Assembly (NCBI RefSeq): GCF_022271435.1
Contig: NZ_JAFIQY010000005.1
Location: 307,918 to 371,917, forward strand
Direction: 5' to 3'
Source: Streptomyces monomycini
GTDB taxonomy: Bacteria; Actinomycetota; Actinomycetes; Streptomycetales; Streptomycetaceae
Length of the DNA stretch: 64,000 bases
This document shows, piece by piece, positions 18,101 through 26,963 of this stretch. Both the position numbers and the translations under genes were made by a program. Position 1 is the stretch's first letter. Each line of letters begins with the position of its first letter. The notes under the pieces are model-generated. The model was given only the letters and a program-made list of their open reading frames with translations. It was not told the origin of the DNA and searched no databases.

Positions 18101-18694
18101 TCAGTGGCCGCCCCGGGGCTCCGCGCAGCCGCCTTCCATGTAGGCACCGTGCGTCTCGATGTCGAGCGGCGGGCCCAGACTTCCGGTGAGGCATGGGCCG
18201 TCCGGGAGCGACAGCGTGAAGCCGAGGGAGCCGCCCGAGCGGTACACGTCGGTGACGTCCTTCGGGTAGGCGAGCCGTTCGAGCACCGCCGCGAGATCCC
18301 CCTCGTTCCGTACTCCGGCCGGGCCCGCCTTCCGCAGCTCGGCGGTGATGCGTTCGGCGTGCGCGGCGCCCCGGCAGCGGGCGTCCGGCGCGAGCTGCGC
18401 CGTCCTCTTGTAGCCGTGGTTCTCCCAGTAGCGCGACGACTCTGGATCCGCCGCGGCGTGGCCCGGTGGCTCATCCGCCGGAGGGCTCGGACGCTGGGTG
18501 GAAGCGCCCGCACAGCGGGCGGCGACGTCCTGGAAGAGACGGGAGCTGGTGACGGGCTCCGGGCCGGTGGTGCCCTCCGAGCCCTCCGAGCCTGCCGTAC
18601 GCTCCGGGCCGGCGGCGCGCTCGGTGCCGCAACCGGTCAGCGTCAGCAGCGCGGCAGCGGCCGCGGCCACTCCTGCTGCGGCCAGGCGTCTCAC
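18101..18694 (-). CDS. Putative secreted lipoprotein
   Basis: The 197-residue protein starts with a short basic N-terminus, an Ala-rich hydrophobic core and the lipobox LTGC with the lipidated Cys at residue 22. A low-complexity Glu/Gly/Ser/Thr linker (about residues 25-50) follows, typical of exported lipoproteins. The mature domain has four Cys that could pair (AARCAG, ARCRGA, GPCLTG, GGCAEP) and no recognised family. The GTG at 18694 has GGAG 10 bases upstream. It is monocistronic and convergent with fabG. Confidence 0.82.
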   Translation of the reverse strand: MRRLAAAGVAAAAAALLTLTGCGTERAAGPERTAGSEGSEGTTGPEPVTSSRLFQDVAARCAGASTQRPSPPADEPPGHAAADPESSRYWENHGYKRTAQLAPDARCRGAAHAERITAELRKAGPAGVRNEGDLAAVLERLAYPKDVTDVYRSGGSLGFTLSLPDGPCLTGSLGPPLDIETHGAYMEGGCAEPRGGH

Positions 18695-18775
18695 AGGTCA
18701 CTCCGATACGGCTGGGCACGGCGGACAAGGGCAGATTGTGCCCGTACGCGCCCTGACCGTCATGAGTACGCGTAC

Positions 18776-19516
18776 TCAGACGCCACGGTCCCGCGCCGCG
18801 GGGACGGAGGCGGGGACCGCCGGAGCCGCGCCCCTGGCCAGCAACAGCAAGGCGTCGACCAGGTCCTCGGCGGTCGAGCCGGTGGCCAGGCGCCGCAGTT
18901 GCTGCCCCGTGACCAGGGCGACCACGGTGCCCGCCAGGCGCTCGGCGTCGGCGACGCCCAGGGCCGTCAGGATGCGGGCGGCGAGCCGGTCGTACGCGGC
19001 GAAGCACTCGGCGGCCGCGGCCCGCAGCCGCTCGTCGCGGCCCGCCTGGACGTACAGTTCGAACGGCGCGATGTGCTCGCTGTCGAACTCCGTACCGCCG
19101 GCGACCTGGCCGACCAGGGCGGCGGCCTCGGGCAGCCCGATCCGGTCGAGGCGGCTGTCCTCCGCCAGTTCGGTGAACCGCCGGGTCTCCTCGGCGACGA
19201 ACCGCAGCAGGCTCTCCCGCAGCAGGTCGTGCTGGGTCGCGAAGTGGTACGTCACCGACCCCAGCGAGACACCGGCTTCCTTGGCGATACGCCGGTTGGT
19301 GACGGCGGCGACACCGTCCCGGCCGATGATGCGCAGGACGGCGCCGATGATGCAACGCCGGGTGTCTCCCGCCCGGTTCGGCGTGCCGGCGGGGGCCGGG
19401 GCCCGCGCCGGACCGGCTTCCGTACGGCGCGAACCGGCCTCCGTGCGGCCCGTCCCGCCGTCCGTGCGGCGCGCCCCGGCTTCCGTACGTCTCGGCCCGG
19501 CCCCGCGCGCCGTCAC
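18776..19516 (-). CDS. TetR-family regulator with Arg/Gly-repeat N-terminal extension
   Basis: The 246-residue protein has a TetR helix-turn-helix at about residues 52-98 (IGRDGVAAVTNRRIAKEAGV, then VTYHFATQHDLL) and a C-terminal ligand-binding domain. The first 50 residues are an unusual repetitive tail built on the unit RRTEAG (three near copies plus RRTDG). No start codon lies between GTG 19516 and the DNA-binding domain, so the tail appears genuine. The GTGA at 19513-19516 overlaps the amidase stop by 4 bases, so the genes are translationally coupled. It is likely the regulator of the amidase operon through the palindrome at 21134-21151. Confidence 0.88.
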   Translation of the reverse strand: MTARGAGPRRTEAGARRTDGGTGRTEAGSRRTEAGPARAPAPAGTPNRAGDTRRCIIGAVLRIIGRDGVAAVTNRRIAKEAGVSLGSVTYHFATQHDLLRESLLRFVAEETRRFTELAEDSRLDRIGLPEAAALVGQVAGGTEFDSEHIAPFELYVQAGRDERLRAAAAECFAAYDRLAARILTALGVADAERLAGTVVALVTGQQLRRLATGSTAEDLVDALLLLARGAAPAVPASVPAARDRGV

Positions 19517-21114
19517 CGGCCCACCGTGTCCGCAGGCCCGGGCCCGGGCCCGCCCACCGTGTCCGCAGGCCCGGGCCCACTCGCCGTCCGGAGCCGGCCG
19601 GCCACCACCTTCAGACCGTGCAGCCGCGCCCGCCCACGAACCCCCGAGCCACCGTCCGTCGCGGGCGCCGTCACCGCGCTCTTCGCCCCGCTCTCCACCG
19701 CCGCCGCCTCGGGCCACCGTTCGTACCAGCGCGCCTCCGCCTCCAGCTGGGCCGCCAGCGAGATCAGCAGGGGCTCCGAGTGGGCGGGGCCGAGGAGTTG
19801 GGCGCCCAGCGGGAGACCGCCCGCGGTGAACCCGGCCGGGACGCTGATGCCCGGCCAGCCGAGGACGTTCCACGGCCAGGCGTACGGGCACGCGGCGATC
19901 ATGGCGCGGTCCGTCTGCCAGCCGTTCATCCGCGCGAGCGTGCCGATGCGCGGCGGGGGCGCGGCAGTGGTCGGCGTCAGGAGGATGTCGTACGGGCCGA
20001 ACAGCGCGCCCACGCGCCCGTGTTGCCGTCGTTCCGCCGCGCGCGCCCGGCGCAGCACGGAGCCGCCGAGCAGCCGTCCCAGCCGGGCCGCGTCGCGCGT
20101 CCGGCGGTCCAGCAGCGCGCGGTCGGGCACCCGCGCCGCCCATTCCCGTACGCCCGTCGTCGCCCGCGGCACGAACGCGAGGCCGATCAGTCCGTAGTCC
20201 GGTTCGGCCTCCTCGACCTGGTGGCCGAGGCCCGCGAGGGTGCGGGCGAGGGCGGTGACGGCGGACCGTACCTCCGGGTGGAGCGGTTTGGGCGTACCGG
20301 TGAAGGCCGGTTTCCAGGAGAGCGCGATCCGCAGCCGTCCCGGGTCGCGGTCGGCCGCCGCGCGGGCCGCGACCGGGCGGGGCCGGTGCAGGTCGCCGTC
20401 ATGGTGGCCGGCGGCGGCGTCGAGCAGCAGTGCCGCGTCCCGGACCGTTCGGGCCAGCGGGCCCAGCACCGTGATGCCCTGGAAGGATTCCGGGTCCGGC
20501 CAGGTGGAGATCCGGCCGCGCTGCGGCTTGATGCCGACGAGGTGGGTCCAGGCGGCGGGGATGCGGACCGAGCCGGCGCCGTCCGTGCCCAGGGCGGCCG
20601 GGACGAGGCCCGCGGCGACGGCGGCCGCCGAACCGCCCGACGAACCGCCGGGTGTGTGGCCCGGGTTCCAGGGGTTGCGGGTGTCGCCGAAGGCGGGTCC
20701 TTCGGTGAACGGCCACTGGCCCAGTTCGCATGCGTTGGTCTTGCCGACGACGACCGCGCCGGCCGCGCGGAGCCGCCGTACGACCTCGGCGTCGGCGGAC
20801 TTGGGCGGGAACTCCCCGGCGCAACCGAACGCGGTGGGCTCGCCCGCCACGTCGGTGTCGTCCTTGACCGCGACCGGCACCCCGAGCAGCGGCAGCCGCT
20901 CGCCCGCGGCCAGCCGCCGGTCGGCCGCGGCGGCTTCGGCGAGCGCGGCCTCGGCGCGCACCCGGCGGAAGGCGTTGACCGTGTCCTGGGTGGCGTCGAT
21001 ACGGGCCAGCGACCGCCGTACCAGCTCGGCCGAGGACACCTGCCCCGCCGCCAGCGCCGCGGCCTGCTCGGCCAGTCCTTCGTACTCCCTGCCGTCGTCG
21101 TCGCGTAAGCCCAT
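19513..21114 (-). CDS. Amidase-signature hydrolase
   Basis: The 533-residue amidase has the Ser-cisSer-Lys triad: K84 in VAVKDDTD, the cis-Ser in GGSSGGSAAAVAAG (158-159), and the nucleophile S182 in GTDGAGSVRIP. The last motif differs from the usual GTDTGGS. The C-terminal 30 residues are a Gly/Pro repeat (ADTVG twice). Substrate could be an amide or a cyclic imide. ATG 21114 follows a purine-rich AAGGGGGAG. It overlaps the TetR gene by 4 bases, and its promoter carries an 18-bp perfect palindrome, suggesting substrate-induced control. Confidence 0.9.
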   Translation of the reverse strand: MGLRDDDGREYEGLAEQAAALAAGQVSSAELVRRSLARIDATQDTVNAFRRVRAEAALAEAAAADRRLAAGERLPLLGVPVAVKDDTDVAGEPTAFGCAGEFPPKSADAEVVRRLRAAGAVVVGKTNACELGQWPFTEGPAFGDTRNPWNPGHTPGGSSGGSAAAVAAGLVPAALGTDGAGSVRIPAAWTHLVGIKPQRGRISTWPDPESFQGITVLGPLARTVRDAALLLDAAAGHHDGDLHRPRPVAARAAADRDPGRLRIALSWKPAFTGTPKPLHPEVRSAVTALARTLAGLGHQVEEAEPDYGLIGLAFVPRATTGVREWAARVPDRALLDRRTRDAARLGRLLGGSVLRRARAAERRQHGRVGALFGPYDILLTPTTAAPPPRIGTLARMNGWQTDRAMIAACPYAWPWNVLGWPGISVPAGFTAGGLPLGAQLLGPAHSEPLLISLAAQLEAEARWYERWPEAAAVESGAKSAVTAPATDGGSGVRGRARLHGLKVVAGRLRTASGPGPADTVGGPGPGPADTVGR

Positions 21115-21133
21115 GGCTCCCCCTTGCCGGCAC

Positions 21134-21151
21134 TGTTCGTTCGAACGAACA
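21134..21151. promoter_or_regulatory. 18-bp perfect palindrome, likely TetR operator
   Basis: TGTTCGTTCGAACGAACA is a perfect palindrome 20 bases upstream of the amidase ATG. Its position and the co-transcribed TetR gene make it the likely binding site for autoregulation of the amidase-TetR operon. Confidence 0.65.
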
Positions 21152-21173
21152 ACTTCGACGGTAACCGGGGGCG

Positions 21174-21226
21174 GCGCCCGCTTCAACGGCGCACGCGCTT
21201 CCGGAGCGCGCCCGCTTCAACGGCGC
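21174..21226. repeat. 19-bp direct repeat upstream of the amidase
   Basis: GCGCCCGCTTCAACGGCGC occurs exactly twice, at 21174-21192 and 21208-21226, in the gap between the MarR stop and the amidase promoter. Confidence 0.8.
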
Positions 21227-21236
21227 GTCCGCGGCG

Positions 21237-21710
21237 TCACGACCGGTGCCGGCCCAGTTCCGCGAGGCGGGTCAGGGCGGGCAGCGCGTCGGCGAGCGCC
21301 TGCCGCTGCCCGGAGGTCAGCTGGGCCACCAGCGGTTCCAGGTGGCGCGTCCGGTCCGTGTGCCGGGTGCGGCCGACGCGCCGTCCCGCCTCGGTGATGC
21401 GGACGAGGACGGCGCGCCCGTCGCTGGGGTCGGGGCGGCGTTCGACCAGGCCGTCGCGTTCCAGCCGGGTGACCAGCTGGGTGATGCCGGGCTGGCTGAC
21501 CTGCTCGGTCCTGGTCAGTTCGGTCAGCCGCAGCGGCCCTTCCGCGTACGCGAGGGTGTCCAGCACCGACAGGGTCGTCAGGGAGAGTTTCTCCGGCGCG
21601 GGGAGCCGGACGTAGAAGCGGTTGAAGTACTCGACCGCGGTGGCGAAGGCGTCCACGTCCAGGTCGCCGTCCGGGGAGGGGGGCGGGTGGTCGTTCAGGT
21701 CGTCGTTCAC
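21237..21710 (-). CDS. MarR-family regulator
   Basis: The 157-residue winged helix-turn-helix protein has the recognition region RLTELTRTEQVSQPGITQLV, followed by the wing ERRPDPSDGRAVLVRITEAG, about residues 60-105. MarR dimers usually respond to phenolics or antibiotics and repress neighbouring genes. The start is a GTG at 21710 with AGG at a plausible distance. The region just upstream has an AT-rich stretch with the palindrome CGTACG (21724-21729), a candidate for autoregulation. No efflux gene is adjacent. Confidence 0.9.
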   Translation of the reverse strand: MNDDLNDHPPPSPDGDLDVDAFATAVEYFNRFYVRLPAPEKLSLTTLSVLDTLAYAEGPLRLTELTRTEQVSQPGITQLVTRLERDGLVERRPDPSDGRAVLVRITEAGRRVGRTRHTDRTRHLEPLVAQLTSGQRQALADALPALTRLAELGRHRS

Positions 21711-21772
21711 CCGGAAAACCTATCGTACGGTTATTTAACGCCCTTATGCTCCGCTACGCCCCGTTACGGCAG

Positions 21773-21819
21773 GGTGCGGCAGGGCCGGGAGCCTGCACCG
21801 CTCCCGGCCCTGCCGCACC
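21773..21819 (-). terminator. 20-bp perfect hairpin after gamma-glutamyltransferase
   Basis: The arm at 21773-21792 pairs perfectly with 21800-21819 across a 7-base loop, 59 bases beyond the ggt stop. This is one of the strongest stems in the window. Confidence 0.85.
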
Positions 21820-21877
21820 TCTCGGCCCTCTCGGCCCTGGGCCCGTTCACTTCTTGGCACATTCCCCCTTGGCCCGT

Positions 21878-23707
21878 TCACCCCTTGGGCCGTACCACCA
21901 TCGCCGACCCGCCGCCGCGCCGCTGCTTCTCCGCCGCCGCCAGCCAGCGCCCGTCCGGCAGGCGCTGCACGCCGGTCGCGGCGCCGATCTCCGGGTTGCG
22001 GGTGAACCTGTGGCCGATGGCCTCCAACTGGGCGCGGACCGGGCTGTCCCACAGGCCGGGTTCCAGCTCGGTGGCGGCCGCGTTGCGCTGGCTGGCGCGC
22101 GGCGCGGCGATGGCGTCGACCAGCGGCATGCCGCGCTCCAGGTGGTTCAGCAGGCTCTGCAGGACGGTCGTGATGATCGTCGCGCCGCCGGGCGAGCCCA
22201 GCGCCACCACCGGGCGGCCGTCCCGCAGCACGATCGTCGGGGACATCGAGGACCGCGGGTGCTTGCCGGGGCCCGGCAGGTTCGGGTCGTGCACGGCCGG
22301 GTTCGCCGGGGCGAAGGAGAAGTCCGTCAGCTCGTTGTTGAGCAGGAAGCCGCGGCCCGGTACGACGATGCCGCTGCCGCCGGTCTGCTCGATGGTCAGG
22401 GTGTAGGCGACGACGTTGCCCCACTTGTCGGCGACGGTCAGGTGGGTGGTGTTCTCCCCCTCGTACGTCGTCGGAGCGGCCCGCCCGCCGGCCTGGCAGG
22501 GCCGCGGGTCGCGCGGGTCGCCGGGCGCCAGCGGGCTGGTGAGCACCGCGTCGTCCTTGATCAGGCAGGCCCGGGAGTCGGCGAAGCGCTGCGAGGTCAG
22601 GCCGCGCGTCGGCACGTCCTCGAACTCCGGGTCGCCGACCCAGCGCCCGCGGTCGGCGAAGGCGATGCGGCTGGCCTCGATGTAGCGGTGCAGGTACTCC
22701 TTCTCGCTCAGCTTCGACAGGTCGCCGTGCTCCAGGATGTTGAGCGCCTCGGCGATGGTGGTGCCGCCGGAGGAGCCGGGCGCCATGCCGTACACGTCCA
22801 GGCCCCGGTAACGGGTTTTGGTCGGCGCCTGGCGGCGCACCTCGTACTCCCGCAGGTCCTTCGCCGTCAGGTCCCCGGGCCGCACCTTGCGCTCGGCGCC
22901 GGGACGCACCGGCGGCTGCCGGACGGTCCGTACGACGTCCTTGCCGAGCCGTCCGTCGTACAGCGCGTCGACGCCCTTGTCGCCCAGTTCCTTGTACGTA
23001 CGGGCCAGGTCGGGGTTCTTGAGGGTGGAGCCGACGACCGGCAGCTTGCCGCCGGGGAGGAACAGGCGGGCGGTGGCGGGGAAGTCGCGGAAGCGCGCCT
23101 CGTTGGCGGCGGTCTGCGAACGGAACGTCTCGTCGACCTCGAAGCCGTCGCGGGCGAGCTTCTCGGCGGGCTTGAGGAGTTCGCGCAGCGGGCGGGTGCC
23201 CCAGCGTTCCAGCGCGGTGTCCCAGGTCGCGGGCGTGCCGGGGGTGCCGACGGACAGGCCGCTGGTGACCGCCTGGTCGAACGGGATCGGCTTGCCGTTC
23301 TCCAGGAAGAGGCCGCGGTCCGCGCTGAGCGGCGCGGTCTCGCGGCCGTCGAGGGTGCGTATGGTGCGGGACTTGGCGTCGTACGAGACGAAGTAGCCGC
23401 CGCCTCCGACGCCGGCGGAGTAGGGCTCGGTGACGCCGAGGGCCGCCGCGGTGGCGACCGCGGCGTCCACCGCGTTGCCGCCCTTGCGCAGCACCTCGAT
23501 GCCGGCGGCGGAGGCGTCGGCGTCCACGCTGGAGACCGCGCCGCCGTAGCCGGTCGCCACGGGAACCTTCGGCGGGGTCCCGGCCGGCGCGGCCGTCGGC
23601 GGGTGCGCGGTGGCGGCCGGGGACGCGGCCGAGGCCGGGACGGCGGTCAGCGAGCCGGCGAGGGCGGCGACCACCCCCAGCGCGGAAAGACGTCGGGCAG
23701 GTGTCAT
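21878..23707 (-). CDS. ggt: Gamma-glutamyltransferase, secreted
   Basis: The 609-residue precursor has a signal peptide (basic start MTPARR, hydrophobic core, ASA-type cleavage near residue 28). The nucleophile of the autoprocessed enzyme is T420 in YEGENTTHLTV, giving a large subunit up to 419 and a 190-residue small subunit. The oxyanion and substrate motif GSPGG (ALGSPGGATI) and the C-terminal EIGAATGVQ are present. It transfers or hydrolyses the gamma-glutamyl group of glutathione-like peptides outside the cell. ATG 23707 has a strong AGGAGG site. It is monocistronic. Confidence 0.95.
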   Translation of the reverse strand: MTPARRLSALGVVAALAGSLTAVPASAASPAATAHPPTAAPAGTPPKVPVATGYGGAVSSVDADASAAGIEVLRKGGNAVDAAVATAAALGVTEPYSAGVGGGGYFVSYDAKSRTIRTLDGRETAPLSADRGLFLENGKPIPFDQAVTSGLSVGTPGTPATWDTALERWGTRPLRELLKPAEKLARDGFEVDETFRSQTAANEARFRDFPATARLFLPGGKLPVVGSTLKNPDLARTYKELGDKGVDALYDGRLGKDVVRTVRQPPVRPGAERKVRPGDLTAKDLREYEVRRQAPTKTRYRGLDVYGMAPGSSGGTTIAEALNILEHGDLSKLSEKEYLHRYIEASRIAFADRGRWVGDPEFEDVPTRGLTSQRFADSRACLIKDDAVLTSPLAPGDPRDPRPCQAGGRAAPTTYEGENTTHLTVADKWGNVVAYTLTIEQTGGSGIVVPGRGFLLNNELTDFSFAPANPAVHDPNLPGPGKHPRSSMSPTIVLRDGRPVVALGSPGGATIITTVLQSLLNHLERGMPLVDAIAAPRASQRNAAATELEPGLWDSPVRAQLEAIGHRFTRNPEIGAATGVQRLPDGRWLAAAEKQRRGGGSAMVVRPKG

Positions 23708-23943
23708 ACGGCGTTCCCTCCTGGCCTGTTCGGGCGGCAGAGGCCGGAGCCTACCTGCGTGTTCAAGGGGGCGACAGAGGGCGCGAGTGCGGGGCGCGAA
23801 AGGGGCGCGAACGGCCGAGCCGTCCGCCGGGGCGCAACGGTACGGGGCGCCCTATAGCGGGCGCTGTCCCGTATGCCCGTACGGACCCGGGCAAGGCCGC
23901 CCAGCCGCCCGCCCCGCGTTCGAACACACTCCCGGACAGCCGC

Positions 23944-23949
23944 TACGCT
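23944..23949 (+). promoter_or_regulatory. Putative -10 box for a leaderless transcript
   Basis: TACGCT lies 8 bases before the ATG at 23958, with no Shine-Dalgarno sequence between. This spacing is typical of leaderless mRNAs in actinobacteria. Confidence 0.45.
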
Positions 23950-23957
23950 CCCCCGCC

Positions 23958-24701
23958 ATGGACGACTCCCTGCTCCTCGTGACCGTGGCGGCGGCCGCCC
24001 TCGTCGTGGGTGCCGCGGCCGGCTGGGCCGCGCACGCCGCCGTGGCGCGCCGCAGGCTGGACCGCGAGCAGAGCTTCTTCGGGCTGCCCGACGGATCGGA
24101 ATGCGTGCTGGTCACCCACCGGGACAGCACCTCGGCCCACTGGAGCATCCCGCGGCACGACGCGCTCGCGCTGCTCGGCCTGGCCTCGGTGGTGGAGACC
24201 TGCGGCGCGCACGCGGAGGTCGCGCCGCACGACACCGGGCTCCAGGGCTTCGGCGCGCGCACCGAGTTCTGCGTGGGCGACCCGACCGCGCACCGCCGTC
24301 TCGCGGCCCACCTGGCGAACCTGCTGCCGGGTGTCGCCGTCCACCCCGGCGACGAACACGGCATCGGCCGCGGCACCTTCGCCGTCGGCGGCTCGACGTA
24401 CCGGATGGAGCCGGGCGCGGTGGAGTACGTGCTGCTGGCCCGGCTCACCGCCGTCGAGAGCGGCCGTCCGGTCTTCCTCGCGGCCGGGCAGCGCCCGGTG
24501 ACCCACCGGGCCGCCGTACGGCACCTCGTGCGCAACCGGGCGCGGCTGGCCCGCAAGCACGGCGCCGACGGGCAATTCTGCCTGCTGCTCAAGGTCGTCA
24601 ACTCGCAGGCGTACGGGCCCGACGTGGTGGAACTCGTCGCGGACGTGACGAGGGCCGCGCTGGCGCCGGCCGAGCCGAAGGGGCACCGGGCGGGGGTGTA
24701 G
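23958..24701 (+). CDS. Single-pass membrane-anchored protein of unknown function
   Basis: The 247-residue protein has one transmembrane helix at about residues 5-27 (LLLVTVAAAALVVGAAAGW) followed by RRRLDRE. By the positive-inside rule the N-terminus is outside and the 210-residue soluble domain is cytoplasmic. The soluble part has regular alpha/beta composition and includes ECVLVTHRDSTSAHWSIPRH and the C-terminal CLLLKVVNSQAYGPDVVELV. I do not recognise the family. The ATG lacks an obvious ribosome-binding site, and a TACGCT box lies 8 bases before it. It converges with the carboxylesterase gene. Confidence 0.82.
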   Translation: MDDSLLLVTVAAAALVVGAAAGWAAHAAVARRRLDREQSFFGLPDGSECVLVTHRDSTSAHWSIPRHDALALLGLASVVETCGAHAEVAPHDTGLQGFGARTEFCVGDPTAHRRLAAHLANLLPGVAVHPGDEHGIGRGTFAVGGSTYRMEPGAVEYVLLARLTAVESGRPVFLAAGQRPVTHRAAVRHLVRNRARLARKHGADGQFCLLLKVVNSQAYGPDVVELVADVTRAALAPAEPKGHRAGV

Positions 24702-24733
24702 CGGCCGCCCCTGTGCCGCACGGCCCCTCGGGG

Positions 24734-26302
24734 TCAGCCGAAGTACATCACCTCGGGCGCCGGCCCGCCGCGGTACGGCTGCCAGGCGGCGAGCCCCGGC
24801 CCGTTGGGCGTGCCGGTGGCCGCGAAGGCGGCGAGCGCGCCGCCGAACGCCTGCGCCAGGCGGCGGTCCTCGGCACCGGCGCGTCCCAGCATCGGGCTTT
24901 CGGGGTAGGCGTCGAACGTACCGAAGAGGAACGGCAGTTCCGCGCAGTGGGTGGCGCCGAGCGTGCCGTCGTCACCGTCCGGGGCCCGGTCGAAGCGGTA
25001 GACGTACGCGGGCGTGCCCTGCGCGGCGCGCTGCTCCGCGATGGCGGTCGCGCCGTCCCGGAACATCCAGCCGGTGGCCGCCTCGGCCAGCAGGTCCACG
25101 GGGGACGCGTCCGGCCGCAGGCGCGCCAGGTCGTCGTACGCGACGGCCGCCGCGCCGGCTTCACCGCAGGCGTCCTCGCTCATGATCCGCAGGACGTCGT
25201 CCCGGGTGAACGCCCGGGCCCCGGCGTCGAAGGCCAGGAACGCGGTCATCTCGTCCCGTACCGTGCCGATCAGCAACCCGGTGGCGCCCAGGCCGCCTTC
25301 CGCCACGGCCTGCACGGGTGGAACCGGCAGGCCGGCGCCACCGAGCACCGGGTACATGAGCGGTGTGAGGCGGCCCGGGCGCGCGCGGTCCGCCGCCAGC
25401 CGGGCGTACGCGGCGAGCAGCCGCTCCACCGGCAGGGCACGCAATTCCCGCAGGGCGGCGGCCTCGTTGCCGGGCACGGCCGCCTTGTCCGGCAACCCCA
25501 GCAGACGCAGGTAGTCGGCCGTGATCCCGGCTGCCTCGGCCGGGTCCTGAGGTTCCAGACCCCACGGGCCGCTCTGCGCGACGACCCGCCGCATCAGCCC
25601 GCGGGTCTCCGGCGCGACCGCGAGAGCCAGGGCCGTGTACGCGCCCGCCGACTGGCCACCGACGGTGACCCGGGCGGGGTCGCCGCCGAAGGCCGCGATG
25701 TTCTCGTGCACCCAGCGCAGTGCCGCGGCCTGGTCCTGGAGCCCGAGGCCGGTCACGCCCGCCTCGGGCAGGTGGAGCCAGCCGAGCGGCCCGAGACGGT
25801 AGTTGGCCGTGACCACGACGAGGTCACCGAGCGCCGCGAGCCGGGCACCGTCGTACCAGTCCCAGCCGCCGGACCCGCTGGTGAAGCCGCCGCCGTGGAA
25901 CCACACCAGCACGGGCCGTCCCGCGCCCGACGGCCCGGCGGGGCTCCAGACGTTGAGGGTCAGACAGCCGTCCTCGCTCCAGTCGGGCGTACGGGTCCCC
26001 ATGACCCGCTCCAGCCGGGACGGGCCCTGCGGCACGGCGGGCCCGGGGCGTACCGCGTCCCGCACGCCGGTCCAGCCCTCGTGCGGGTCCGGCGGCGCGA
26101 AGCGCAGCGTGCCGACCGGCGACGCCGCGTACGGAATGCCGCGGAAGGCGGTCACCGGCGGCACGTCCGCCGGGCTCCCGGTCCCGGCGCCCGCCGTCCG
26201 CCGCCCCGGGGCCGCTCCGCCCTCCGCCACCGGCTCCGGCACGCCGCGCACGCGCCCCCGCTCCGTCTCCACGGCCCGCCACCACTCGCCAACTGCGGCC
26301 AT
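24734..26302 (-). CDS. Type-B carboxylesterase
   Basis: The 522-residue alpha/beta hydrolase has the oxyanion loop HGGGF (136-140), the nucleophile elbow GGQSAGA with S218, and the N-terminal FRGIPYA and EDGCLTLNVW signatures of the carboxylesterase/cholinesterase family. No signal peptide is visible, so it is probably cytosolic. Residues 25-48 form a Gly/Ala-rich insertion between the first strands, absent in most relatives. ATG 26302 follows GGAGGAAAGGG. It would hydrolyse carboxylic esters; the substrate is not evident. It stands alone. Confidence 0.92.
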   Translation of the reverse strand: MAAVGEWWRAVETERGRVRGVPEPVAEGGAAPGRRTAGAGTGSPADVPPVTAFRGIPYAASPVGTLRFAPPDPHEGWTGVRDAVRPGPAVPQGPSRLERVMGTRTPDWSEDGCLTLNVWSPAGPSGAGRPVLVWFHGGGFTSGSGGWDWYDGARLAALGDLVVVTANYRLGPLGWLHLPEAGVTGLGLQDQAAALRWVHENIAAFGGDPARVTVGGQSAGAYTALALAVAPETRGLMRRVVAQSGPWGLEPQDPAEAAGITADYLRLLGLPDKAAVPGNEAAALRELRALPVERLLAAYARLAADRARPGRLTPLMYPVLGGAGLPVPPVQAVAEGGLGATGLLIGTVRDEMTAFLAFDAGARAFTRDDVLRIMSEDACGEAGAAAVAYDDLARLRPDASPVDLLAEAATGWMFRDGATAIAEQRAAQGTPAYVYRFDRAPDGDDGTLGATHCAELPFLFGTFDAYPESPMLGRAGAEDRRLAQAFGGALAAFAATGTPNGPGLAAWQPYRGGPAPEVMYFG

Positions 26303-26520
26303 CGGTCACGCCCTTTCCTCCGGTTCGGCCCCCGCGCACAGACTGTTCTACGCGACCGGCGGCCGCCCGCGCGCACGACGCCGCCGTCCCGCGGCCCGAA
26401 CCGGGCGGCCACGGCCGGCCGTCCCCGGGGCACGCCCCTGTGGTACTCCTGTACCGACGGCCCCCGCACCCCGGGGCCGAGGGTGACCGGCCGCATTCCA
26501 CCACCCCAGGGAGCCCCGTG

Positions 26521-26922
26521 ATGACCGAGCGCAAGCCCCCCGGCGTCAGCTTCGAGACCTGGACCGACCGGCAGATCCGTGAGGCCGCGGAGCGCGGCGA
26601 CTTCGCCGGTCTGCCCGGCTTCGGCAAGCCGCTGACCGGCCTCGACGAGCCGTACGACGCCATGTGGTGGGTCAAGGAGAAGATGAGCCGGGAGAACCTC
26701 TCCTTCCTGCCGCCCACCCTCGCGCTGCGCAAGGAGGCCGAGGACGCCCGGGAGGCCGCGGCGCGGGCCCCCTCCGAGCGGGCCGTGCGGCGCATCATCG
26801 GCGAGATCAACATCAAGATCCAGGAGGCGGTCCGGCAGCCGCCGCCCGGCCCGCCGCTCAATCTGGAGCCGTACGACGTGGAGAGCGTCGTACGGGAGTG
26901 GCGCGAACGGCGCGGGAAGTAG
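26521..26922 (+). CDS. DUF1992 (DnaJ-homologue C28-like) protein
   Basis: The 133-residue protein matches the DUF1992 family: FETWTDRQIREAAERGDF, then LPGFGKPL and MWWVKEKMSRENLSFLPP. The family is found alone in bacteria and fused to J-domains in eukaryotes; its function is unknown. ATG 26521 follows AGGGAG by 7 bases; a GTG directly before it is an alternative start. The C-terminus is charged and helical. It converges with the copper-storage-like gene. Confidence 0.9.
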   Translation: MTERKPPGVSFETWTDRQIREAAERGDFAGLPGFGKPLTGLDEPYDAMWWVKEKMSRENLSFLPPTLALRKEAEDAREAAARAPSERAVRRIIGEINIKIQEAVRQPPPGPPLNLEPYDVESVVREWRERRGK

Positions 26923-26963
26923 CGGGCCGGGGGCGCGGCTCCGTCCCCGGCCGGCCGGACGGG

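Noticed and set aside
23610..23957. In-frame N-terminal extension of the membrane-anchored protein
   Set aside because: The extension is Arg/Gly-rich without conservation, while the ATG at 23958 begins a clean transmembrane helix with a -10 box just upstream.
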